From an uncultured Clostridia bacterium (lineage in GTDB: Bacteria; Bacillota; Clostridia; Lachnospirales; CAG-274), in assembly GCA_947591605.1 (NCBI GenBank), contig CANQDF010000023.1, positions 1 through 38,414 of the forward strand: a stretch of 38,414 nucleotides of DNA. The letters are read 5' to 3'. The translations under genes were made by a program, and so were the position numbers. Positions 1 to 4,647 of this stretch are shown piece after piece (the stretch's first letter is position 1; every line of letters starts with the position of its first letter). The notes below the pieces were generated by a model that was not told the origin of the DNA, searched no databases, and saw only the letters and a program-made list of their open reading frames with translations.

Positions 1-68
1 ATAAATATAAATACAAAAAAGTAACCGCCTATAGCTATAGGCGGTTACTTTTTTGTATTTATATTTAT
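1..68. terminator. Perfect 68-bp palindrome containing a bidirectional terminator
   Basis: The first 68 bases equal their own reverse complement, giving 34-base arms with no unpaired loop. The core is GTAACCGCCTATAG facing CTATAGGCGGTTAC, flanked by A-runs on one side and T-runs on the other, so RNA from either strand would form a terminator. The minus-strand hydrophobic peptide gene at 45-125 ends inside it. Because the palindrome starts exactly at base 1, it may continue to the left or may be a contig-end artefact. Confidence 0.75.
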
Positions 69-125
69 CCATATACACATACAGAAAAATATAATTAAAA
101 GAAAAGCTAAAAAGTTTTCTCTCAT
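45..125 (-). CDS. 26-residue hydrophobic peptide, candidate type I toxin
   Basis: An ATG start lies 8 nt after a strong AAGGGGG site and opens a 26-codon frame with sequence MRENFLAFLLIIFF followed by CMCIWININTKK. One hydrophobic helix (about residues 5-20) with a charged N-terminus and a Lys-Lys C-terminus is the usual form of Fst/TxpA-type membrane toxins. The ribosome-binding site can pair with an upstream CCCC, which would hide it from ribosomes, as in par_pAD1 RNA I. The stop codon sits in the terminator stem. A promoter lies at 188-216. A convergent antitoxin RNA, if present, would start left of the window. The peptide resembles the frame at 534-617. No homology search was possible, so the toxin role is inferred from architecture. 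Confidence 0.5.
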   Translation of the reverse strand: MRENFLAFLLIIFFCMCIWININTKK

Positions 126-187
126 ACAAACTACCCCCTTAACCGGGGCAGGATTGTAACTGCCGTTACTTCCCTTTGCTTAAAAAT

Positions 188-216
188 ATAATAGCACAAA
201 AGGCATATAAAGTCTA
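188..216 (-). promoter_or_regulatory. Promoter of the 45-125 peptide
   Basis: On the minus strand TAGACT and TATTAT are separated by 17 bases. The predicted transcript begins close to GGGAAGTAACGGCAGTTAC and ends at the palindromic terminator, giving an RNA of roughly 150 nt. Confidence 0.55.
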
Positions 217-420
217 GGTAATCGGCGTTAAATAATCGGTGTCCGTCTAATATAGAGGAATATTTGGAAAATGCACATAAAGGGGCTTTGCATAAGCAGA
301 ATGTATCAAAATGTGACATACTTCTATCCGGCGGATCAAGCCGTCAATGCAGTATAACAGATTCCATCAGAGGGAAAAATCATAATTTACAAAAAAACTA
401 TTAAGGCTAAAAAATAAAAC
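217..420. other. Intergenic stretch with no recognised feature
   Basis: AT-rich DNA between the two copies of the small repeated unit. I see no ribosome-binding site with a plausible frame, no strong hairpin and no similarity to other parts of the window. Confidence 0.5.
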
Positions 421-448
421 TTGACATATAATATAAAAGTGATATAAT
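421..448 (+). promoter_or_regulatory. Consensus promoter of the antisense RNA
   Basis: TTGACA and TATAAT, both perfect, with a 16-base spacer. The transcript would start near 455 and reach the hairpin at 502-545, with no credible reading frame between. It converges on the minus-strand unit at 522-703. Confidence 0.7.
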
Positions 449-454
449 AAAATT

Positions 455-545
455 GTAAAGGGAGTAACAGCAGTTACACCTCGAAAATGTCTTTAAAAAA
501 GTGCAACCGCTTATAGATACAATCTATAGGCGGTTACTTTTTTGC
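455..545 (+). ncRNA. Candidate antitoxin RNA (RNA II-like), ~90 nt
   Basis: This short plus-strand RNA starts downstream of a perfect-consensus promoter, carries GTAACAGCAGTTAC near its 5' end and stops at a rho-independent terminator. The opposing minus-strand unit has the near-identical GTAACGGCGGTTAT near its own 5' end. Because this element is almost self-complementary, the two RNAs can pair there as well as across the shared terminator. That is the two-site pairing known for RNA I/RNA II of the enterococcal par locus. The RNA itself is predicted, not observed. Confidence 0.5.
502..545. terminator. Bidirectional terminator shared by convergent small RNAs
   Basis: AACCGCTTATAGAT pairs with ATCTATAGGCGGTT (one G-U pair) around a short loop, followed by TTTTTT on the plus strand and preceded by AAAAAA, which becomes a T-run on the minus strand. 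Confidence 0.8.
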
Positions 546-703
546 ATATATATTTATCCATATGCAAATACGGAGAAATATAATTAAAAGAAAATCCAAA
601 AAGTTTTTTTCATACAACCCCCCCCTAAACCGGGGCAGGATCATAACCGCCGTTACTTTCCTTTGTTTAAAAATATAATAGCACAAAAGGCATATAAAGT
701 TCG
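522..703 (-). repeat. Copy 2 of the ~185-bp repeated unit
   Basis: Direct repeat of 34-216. The minus-strand promoter keeps TATTAT at 675-680 and the 17-base spacer, but its -35 box is CGAACT, weaker than TAGACT in copy 1. The poly-G ribosome-binding run has grown to eight G, and one base is missing just after the ATG. Confidence 0.75.
534..617 (-). pseudogene. Second hydrophobic peptide, start region frameshifted
   Basis: Relative to the 26-residue peptide at 45-125, one base is missing directly after the ATG, so the ATG frame gives only nine residues (MKKTFWIFF). The old frame stays open from a TTG two bases further upstream and reads YEKNFLDFLLIIFLR then ICIWINIYAKK, 27 residues with its start, closely matching the first peptide. 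The TTG abuts the G-run, so spacing for initiation is poor. It could be a decayed toxin whose antisense RNA (455-545) is intact, or a weakly translated live copy. Confidence 0.45.
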
Positions 704-808
704 GAAGATCCGCGGTAAATAATATCGGTGCATATTTATCGGCTCTTGAATGAAATGACGGCTGAATTATTTTAACCCATTCCCGACAAAGAGCCGCATT
801 TTATTTAA

Positions 809-841
809 GGCTGTTAATGTAACAGCCCCTCAAATTTTTTT
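809..841 (+). terminator. Rho-independent terminator-like hairpin
   Basis: GGCTGTTA pairs with TAACAGCC around a 3-base loop and a run of seven T follows a few bases later. No gene on the plus strand clearly needs it. It may belong to the short-RNA family of this region. Confidence 0.45.
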
Positions 842-851
842 ACAGACGGAA

Positions 852-892
852 AAGAGGGTACTATGTTTGCTTGCGGGATACCCTCTTTTTTG
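852..892. terminator. Terminator hairpin, reads both ways
   Basis: AAGAGGGTA pairs with TACCCTCTT and is followed by six T on the plus strand and four T on the minus strand. On the minus strand it would be a back-up terminator for the pilin gene. Confidence 0.5.
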
Positions 893-904
893 CTGCTTTT
901 TATG

Positions 905-938
905 CAAAAAAAACAGTGCGGGTAAAACCCGCACTGTT
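905..938 (-). terminator. Terminator of the pilin gene
   Basis: On the minus strand AACAGTGCGGGT pairs with ACCCGCACTGTT and a run of T follows. It lies about 110 bases after the pilin stop codon, beyond the 20-bp tandem repeat. Confidence 0.8.
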
Positions 939-947
939 AAAATAGTA

Positions 948-1027
948 ATTAATGAAGTTTTCGAATGATTAATAAAATTTTCAAATGATTAATAAAATTT
1001 TAAAATGATTAATGAAGTTTTCAAGTA
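948..1027. repeat. Four tandem copies of a 20-bp unit
   Basis: Units 948-967, 968-987, 988-1007 and 1008-1027 follow ATTAATRAARTTTTCRAATG with one to three changes each. They lie between the pilin stop codon and its terminator, so they are transcribed into the 3' untranslated part of the pilin mRNA. Confidence 0.85.
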
Positions 1028-1048
1028 ATCAAGAAATCATTCCGGTAA

Positions 1049-1663
1049 TCACGTTGTAGGAGTAGGAGCGCCCATATGCGTTGGAACAGGAGCATTAGTA
1101 TGGCTTGTATCCCATGTACCGTCAGCCTTGATAGAGATGCAAGATACCATAGTACCAATATCTGTATCATCAACATATGGCTGGTCAGCAGTTGTAAGTG
1201 TACCTGTCTTGTAGCAGTTACCGGATGCAAGTGGTGAATAGCACTGAACGTTCTTTGATGTTCCGCTTGATCCTACACTAACTGCGTTTGAACCGGACTC
1301 TGTAGCGGCAACAACACCCCAAACATAACCATTGCCGTCATAACCAACAGCAACAGCTGTACCCTTAGGAATAACAACGAGCTTCTCGGCATTGTCTGTT
1401 ACAGATGTGATAGAATCTGCCAGCTGCTGAGCGTTTGGATAGCCTGCATTCTGAGCCTTGTAGTCGATAACAGCTGTGTTGAATGCGTTGTAAAGTGACT
1501 TAGCAGCTGAAAGGTTAGCAGAATCCTGAGCCTTTGAGATGTAGCCAACTACGTTAGGTACGAGCAGAGCGATCAGGATTACCATGATAGCGATAACAAC
1601 GATGAGCTCTACCAGTGAGAAACCTTTGTTCTCGTTAAGTCTGTTCTTAAGATTTTTTAACAT
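1049..1663 (-). CDS. Type IV pilin-like major (pseudo)pilin
   Basis: The 204-residue product has a class III signal peptide: a short basic leader ending NENKG, cut before FSLVELIVVIAI, with Glu at +5 and a hydrophobic helix to about residue 38. A prepilin peptidase would cut it and methylate the Phe, and the helix would pack into a pilus or type II secretion-like fibre at the membrane. The rest (SAKSLYNAFNTAVIDYK, then a Gly/Ser/Thr-rich region with three Cys) fits a pilin head. The start follows AAAGGGAGG. No assembly ATPase, platform protein or peptidase is nearby, so the gene stands alone, with its own very strong promoter (1706-1734) and terminator, as expected for an abundant fibre subunit. 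Confidence 0.85.
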   Translation of the reverse strand: MLKNLKNRLNENKGFSLVELIVVIAIMVILIALLVPNVVGYISKAQDSANLSAAKSLYNAFNTAVIDYKAQNAGYPNAQQLADSITSVTDNAEKLVVIPKGTAVAVGYDGNGYVWGVVAATESGSNAVSVGSSGTSKNVQCYSPLASGNCYKTGTLTTADQPYVDDTDIGTMVSCISIKADGTWDTSHTNAPVPTHMGAPTPTT

Positions 1664-1705
1664 GTTTTAGTTTCCTCCCTTTGAATATTTTTTTGTTGTA
1701 ATTAC

Positions 1706-1734
1706 ATTATAGTCATATACGGTAAAAAAGTCAA
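1706..1734 (-). promoter_or_regulatory. Strong promoter of the pilin gene
   Basis: On the minus strand TTGACT and TATAAT are separated by 17 bases, about 45 bases before the pilin start. The near-consensus match suggests high expression. Confidence 0.75.
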
Positions 1735-2028
1735 CCACTTTTTTGAAAAAAAGTAAATATTATTAATAAAATATGAACAACTTAATTTTCCTCGTCATAT
1801 TTCACAAGCAAACGGTACATGCGCTGTATATATTGCACATTTTTGCGCCCGTTAAAAGGGCTGCGGGGTTTGCCGGATTGTATATTATTACAATTCGGGC
1901 GGTAAGGGGCAGGAGGCAATTTTAAACTTTTTGTGAATAATGGAACGATAATTTTAAATTTTGAGTTCATAATCGACCGACTAAATGTCTGAAAAAATTA
2001 AGTTTGCCATAAAAATTGAAATAAAAAA
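1735..2028. other. Intergenic stretch, no supported gene
   Basis: A 62-codon minus-strand frame (1782-1970) has no ribosome-binding site and I do not accept it. A near-perfect hairpin lies around 1869-1900 (GCCGGATTGTA facing TACAATTCGGGC) without a T-run. Confidence 0.4.
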
Positions 2029-2118
2029 ATAACCGCCCCGTGTCCCAATGTGGCGGTTATTTTCATAACATAAAACATAATTTAAAGGGATAACAACCGT
2101 CAGGTTATTTCCTCTTGT
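2029..2118 (-). ncRNA. Third short promoter-hairpin-terminator transcript
   Basis: On the minus strand a promoter (TTGACT, 17 bases, TACCAT; 2125-2153) is followed by a GTTAT/ATAAC hairpin containing AACCTGACGGTT, about 35 bases of AT-rich sequence, and a terminator AATAACCGCC facing GGCGGTTATT with a long T-run. The order of parts and the terminator core match the small RNAs at 45-216 and 455-545. A frame starting MFYVMKITA runs into the terminator and is probably not real. Confidence 0.45.
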
Positions 2119-2124
2119 GTTTTT

Positions 2125-2153
2125 ATGGTACCATAAATGCGTACAAAAGTCAA
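2125..2153 (-). promoter_or_regulatory. Promoter of the third short transcript
   Basis: TTGACT and TACCAT on the minus strand, spacer 17. The -10 box is weaker than in the related units. Confidence 0.5.
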
Positions 2154-2196
2154 GCATTCAAAAAAAGTAATATTTACAAAAGAACTTATTAAAAGT

Positions 2197-2366
2197 GCCG
2201 TCAGCGTAAAGCCCAAAGGGCTTTAGCGATACCGTAAGGCAGGCTTAAATTCGCCGAACATGGGATGAGATTCATTTTAAGCTAACTAAAAGCGTCGCAG
2301 ACTAAAATCCGCAGTCAGCGTAATTTTCCCTTTGGGAAAATCAGCATGACCACGGGGGCGAGCTTT
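2197..2366 (+). repeat. Dispersed intergenic repeat, copy A
   Basis: Contains GTCAGCGTAAAGCCCAAAGG with its inverted partner GGGCTTTAGC, then TTCATTTTAAGCTAACTAAA followed by AGCGTCGCAGACTAAAATCC. Both blocks recur inverted in copy B (4030-4268), and the second in copy C (11550-11693). It sits downstream of rpsR. Positions 2367-2493 continue as hairpin-rich sequence without a credible gene. Confidence 0.8.
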
Positions 2367-2493
2367 GCCTATGCACCGCAAAAAAGTAATGCGGACGCCC
2401 GCAGGGCGGCTTTTGGCATAGCCAAAAGTGCTTTTCGTCCGAGGAAAAGAGGGAGTGTCGAGCGACAGCGAGGCACGAATCTCTTTATTCTCT

Positions 2494-2530
2494 GTAAAAA
2501 AAATGCAGGAAATGTTTACGCATTTCCTGC
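2494..2530 (-). terminator. Terminator of the rpsF-ssb-rpsR operon
   Basis: On the minus strand TGCAGGAAATG pairs with CATTTCCTGCA around a 6-base loop and eight T follow. A second hairpin (CGTGTCGAT/ATCGACACG) lies between it and the rpsR stop. Confidence 0.85.
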
Positions 2531-2554
2531 AAGCGTGTCGATTTTATCGACACG

Positions 2555-2785
2555 TCACTCTTGTATATAAGCCAGCAAAGCAATATGCCTTGCCCTCTTT
2601 ATTGCGGTTGTAAGCATCCTCTGGTGCTTTGCACAGTTGCCCGTTATCCTCCTTGGGAGTATCTTACCCCTTTCGGAAACATACTTGCGCAGCTTTGCAA
2701 CGTCCTTGTAATCTATAGAAGTAGCCTGTTCCGCACAAAAAGCACAAACACGCTTTTTTCTTCTGCCGCGTTTTTTATTGACCAT
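2555..2785 (-). CDS. rpsR: 30S ribosomal protein S18
   Basis: The 76-residue length is normal for S18. The basic N-terminus (KKRGRRKKR) is followed by [15 protein letters not shown], a CxxC-bearing form, and the conserved core [18 protein letters not shown], then [19 protein letters not shown]18 binds with S6 on the platform of the small subunit. The start follows AAAGGAGG. It is the last gene of the rpsF-ssb-rpsR operon, 23 bases after ssb, the standard bacterial arrangement. Confidence 0.97.
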   Translation of the reverse strand: MVNKKRGRRKKRVCAFCAEQATSIDYKDVAKLRKYVSERGKILPRRITGNCAKHQRMLTTAIKRARHIALLAYIQE

Positions 2786-2808
2786 GGTTATAACCTCCTT
2801 TTAAAGCA

Positions 2809-3261
2809 TTAAAATGGTAAATCACTGTCATCGGTACCGTCCTCGGAGAAGAAGAAACCCTCCGGAGCGCTGCCCGACGAGCTGCCCGAATCATACCTGT
2901 TTGCACCGCCTGCGGGGGCTGCCGAGGAATACTCGCTGCTTGCTTTGCTCTCGCAAAAATCAAACTCCTCAACAATTATATCGGTGGCATAGCGTTTTTG
3001 ACCGTTGTTGTCGGTCCAGCTGCGGTTTTCAAGCCTGCCCACTATAGATATCCTGTTGCCCTTACGGAAAAACCTGGATATGTTTTCCCCCCGTTTGCCA
3101 AAGCAAACACAGTTAAAAAAATCCACATCCGGAGCGCCCTCTCTCTTAAAGGACCTGTCTACTGCTATTGCAAAGCTTGCAACGGCTGTAGGCTCCGCAG
3201 ATTGGGTATACCTGACCTCCACATCTCTTGTAAGACGTCCCAGCATTATGACCTTGTTCAT
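2809..3261 (-). CDS. ssb: Single-stranded DNA-binding protein
   Basis: The 150-residue protein has an N-terminal OB fold (MNKVIMLGRLTRDVEVRYT, then FFNCVCFGKRGENISRFFRKG and ISIVGRLENRSWTDNNG), about residues 1-105. A low-complexity Ser/Gly/Ala linker follows. The acidic C-terminal tip DDSDLPF binds replication and repair partners. SSB coats single-stranded DNA in replication, recombination and repair. It lies between rpsF and rpsR, as in most Firmicutes. Confidence 0.97.
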   Translation of the reverse strand: MNKVIMLGRLTRDVEVRYTQSAEPTAVASFAIAVDRSFKREGAPDVDFFNCVCFGKRGENISRFFRKGNRISIVGRLENRSWTDNNGQKRYATDIIVEEFDFCESKASSEYSSAAPAGGANRYDSGSSSGSAPEGFFFSEDGTDDSDLPF

Positions 3262-3279
3262 AAAGTATACCCCCTTTGA

Positions 3280-3567
3280 TCAAGCCTCGTCGGCAATGAT
3301 AAGGTAACGGAGCACGTTCTCCTTGATGCGCATACGTCTTTCTATCTCAACGGGAGCAGCAGGCTCTGCGCTGAATGTGATAAATGTGTATATGCCCTCG
3401 TTTACCTTGTTGATCTCGTAAGCAAGCCTTCTCTTGCCCCACTCGTCAACCTTTTCAACAGTACCGCCAAATCGCTCTATGAGGGCGGTCACCTCGGCAA
3501 GCTCAGCCTTAACGGCATCCTCTTCAAGGTTAGGGTTGATAACCACTGTTAATTCATACTTTTTCAT
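3280..3567 (-). CDS. rpsF: 30S ribosomal protein S6
   Basis: 95 residues starting MKKYELTVVINPNLEEDAV, the typical S6 opening, with WGKRRLAYEINKVNEGIYTFI in the middle. I place the start at the ATG preceded by AAAGGAGGTGTAATTCA; a longer frame to 3615 lacks a site. S6 pairs with S18 on the 30S platform. First gene of the operon, with a promoter at 3654-3682 and a hairpin-bearing leader. Confidence 0.96.
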   Translation of the reverse strand: MKKYELTVVINPNLEEDAVKAELAEVTALIERFGGTVEKVDEWGKRRLAYEINKVNEGIYTFITFSAEPAAPVEIERRMRIKENVLRYLIIADEA

Positions 3568-3650
3568 TGAATTACACCTCCTTTTGGACTTTGGCCCTTG
3601 CCTTTGCAAGAGCAAGGATATTTACTATGCGGCACTCTGCCGCACAGTCA
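3568..3650 (-). promoter_or_regulatory. Leader of the rpsF operon with two hairpins
   Basis: Between promoter and rpsF, the minus-strand RNA can form TGCGGCAGAGTGCCGCA and CCTTGC..GCAAGG hairpins, the second just before the ribosome-binding site. Many bacteria have an autoregulatory leader here bound by the S6:S18 complex. The match to that consensus was not tested. Confidence 0.4.
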
Positions 3651-3653
3651 GTT

Positions 3654-3682
3654 ATTTTACCATAAATTTACCTGTAAGTCAA
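3654..3682 (-). promoter_or_regulatory. Promoter of rpsF-ssb-rpsR
   Basis: On the minus strand TTGACT and TAAAAT are spaced by 17 bases. On the opposite strand TATAAT at 3709-3714 may serve the gene at 3751. Confidence 0.7.
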
Positions 3683-3750
3683 GACTTATTTTACCGTTTT
3701 ATAAGCGTTATAATAATGTAAAGACAGCATATATAAAGGGAGGTATCCGT

Positions 3751-4029
3751 ATGAAAGATGCAAATGAATCCTTACAGAAGCTTATGGGCCTTGCGCTTGC
3801 AAACGCCGGGCTTAAAAAAGCTCTGCTCGATACCCGTATGGCCGACGACCCCATGGACAGCTTTTGCTCCATCGCCTGTGAAAACGGCTGCCCCATAACC
3901 GTGGGCGAGCTGTTTGTGCTTAACAGCCTTATGTGCAGCAACATGCTAAAAAGCACAAACGGCGGAGCTACCTACCCCATAGATGATTGGTCGGACGCTT
4001 ATGAAATGTTTATGGCTTCACTAATATAG
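3751..4029 (+). CDS. Nif11-like small peptide, 92 aa
   Basis: The start ATG follows AAAGGGAGG. The product opens with a helical segment (LQKLMGLALANAGLKKALLD), then DDPMDSFCSIACENGCPITV and GELFVLN. This recalls the Nif11 leader pattern 'LKekL....ddPeaf...A.e.G..iT..EL', found in nitrogen-fixation proteins and in leaders of ribosomally made peptides. After that come NGGATYPIDDW and an acidic/aromatic tail. Four Cys fall in the middle (SFCSIACENGC and LMCSN). No modifying enzyme or transporter lies next to it. Family placement is tentative; it could be an unrelated small acidic protein. It is flanked downstream by a dispersed repeat. Confidence 0.75.
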   Translation: MKDANESLQKLMGLALANAGLKKALLDTRMADDPMDSFCSIACENGCPITVGELFVLNSLMCSNMLKSTNGGATYPIDDWSDAYEMFMASLI

Positions 4030-4268
4030 TCGTAAAAGTCCCGAAGGGACTTTTACGAGAATAAGCATAAGTATAAACAGCTCATTCCGGCGGGACTGAA
4101 AGTCCCTTGAAACTCGCTGTTTTCCTCGGCGGAAGTGAATTCCGCCTGCGGATCTTAGCCTGCGGCGCTTTTAGTTAGCTTAAAATGAAGTTCGTCCCCG
4201 TGGTCATGCGGATTTTAGTCTGCCTTACGGTATCGCTAAAGCCCTTTGGGATTTACGCTGACGACGCT
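4030..4268 (-). repeat. Dispersed intergenic repeat, copy B
   Basis: Inverted relative to copies A and C. It opens with the hairpin TCGTAAAAGTCCC / GGGACTTTTACGA, then carries the block shared with copy C (ATAAACAGCTCATTCC, AACTCGCTGTTTTCCTCGGC, GGAAGTGAATTCCGCC) and the blocks shared with copy A (TTTTAGTTAGCTTAAAATGA; CTGCCTTACGGTATCGCTAA). It fills the gap between the 92-aa peptide gene and the yerC promoter, and carries no gene. Confidence 0.85.
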
Positions 4269-4284
4269 TGTCTATGCACAGCTA

Positions 4285-4313
4285 TTTACTTTTGCGTTTT
4301 AAAGTGTTAAAAT
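4285..4313 (+). promoter_or_regulatory. Promoter of yerC-pcrA
   Basis: TTTACT and TAAAAT spaced by 17 bases, about 35 bases before the yerC start. Confidence 0.5.
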
Positions 4314-4347
4314 ATAAAAGTAAAAATTTTTTATTGGGGGCTTTTTA

Positions 4348-4647
4348 ATGACCGATAAGCTTAAAAACAGTTCTGTAGACAGGCTCTTTGAGGCTGTGCT
4401 GCAGCTTGAAACGGTTGAGGAATGCTACGGCTTTTTTGAGGACTTGTGTACCATACATGAGATAATATCGCTTGCACAGCGTCTGGAGGTGGCTCAGCTG
4501 CTCTATGACGGCGCCACCTATGCCTCCGTGGGGGAGAGCACGGGCGCTTCCACGGCTACCATAAGCCGCATAAACCGCTGTTTGAATTACGGCGGAGGCG
4601 GTTATTCCACTGTGCTTAAACGCTTAAAGGAGAAGAACAATGCTTAA
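4348..4647 (+). CDS. yerC: YerC/YecD family TrpR-like regulator
   Basis: The 99-residue protein has the TrpR-type helix-turn-helix: LCTIHEIISLAQRLEVAQLL (helices before the DNA-binding part), then YDGATYASVGESTGASTATISRINRCLNYG, where the SVGESTGASTATISR stretch is the recognition unit. YerC/YecD proteins are uncharacterised DNA-binding relatives of the tryptophan repressor. Its last 8 bases overlap the start of pcrA, so the two are translated together; in Bacillus yerC also neighbours pcrA. A GGGGG site precedes the start. Confidence 0.9.
   Translation: MTDKLKNSSVDRLFEAVLQLETVEECYGFFEDLCTIHEIISLAQRLEVAQLLYDGATYASVGESTGASTATISRINRCLNYGGGGYSTVLKRLKEKNNA

Larger units (their letters stand above)
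34..216 (-). repeat. Copy 1 of a ~185-bp repeated transcription unit
   Basis: This stretch is repeated at 522-703 in the same orientation with scattered substitutions and small indels. On the minus strand both copies read promoter, a GTAAC..GTTAC element, a CCCC..GGGG hairpin over the ribosome-binding site, a short hydrophobic reading frame, and a GGCGGTTAC terminator. Conservation of the whole unit, not just the hairpin, suggests a duplicated small gene. Confidence 0.75.

Noticed and set aside
948..1027. Tandem repeat considered as a CRISPR array
   Set aside because: Units are 20 bp and directly adjacent, with no unique spacers and no cas genes in the window. The same holds for 17459-17780.
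1782..1970. 62-codon minus-strand frame upstream of the pilin gene
   Set aside because: No ribosome-binding site, no recognisable domain, and it covers a hairpin-containing spacer.
2346..2613. Plus-strand frames of 61-74 codons before rpsR
   Set aside because: They run through the dispersed repeat and the terminator of the rpsF operon, without start signals.
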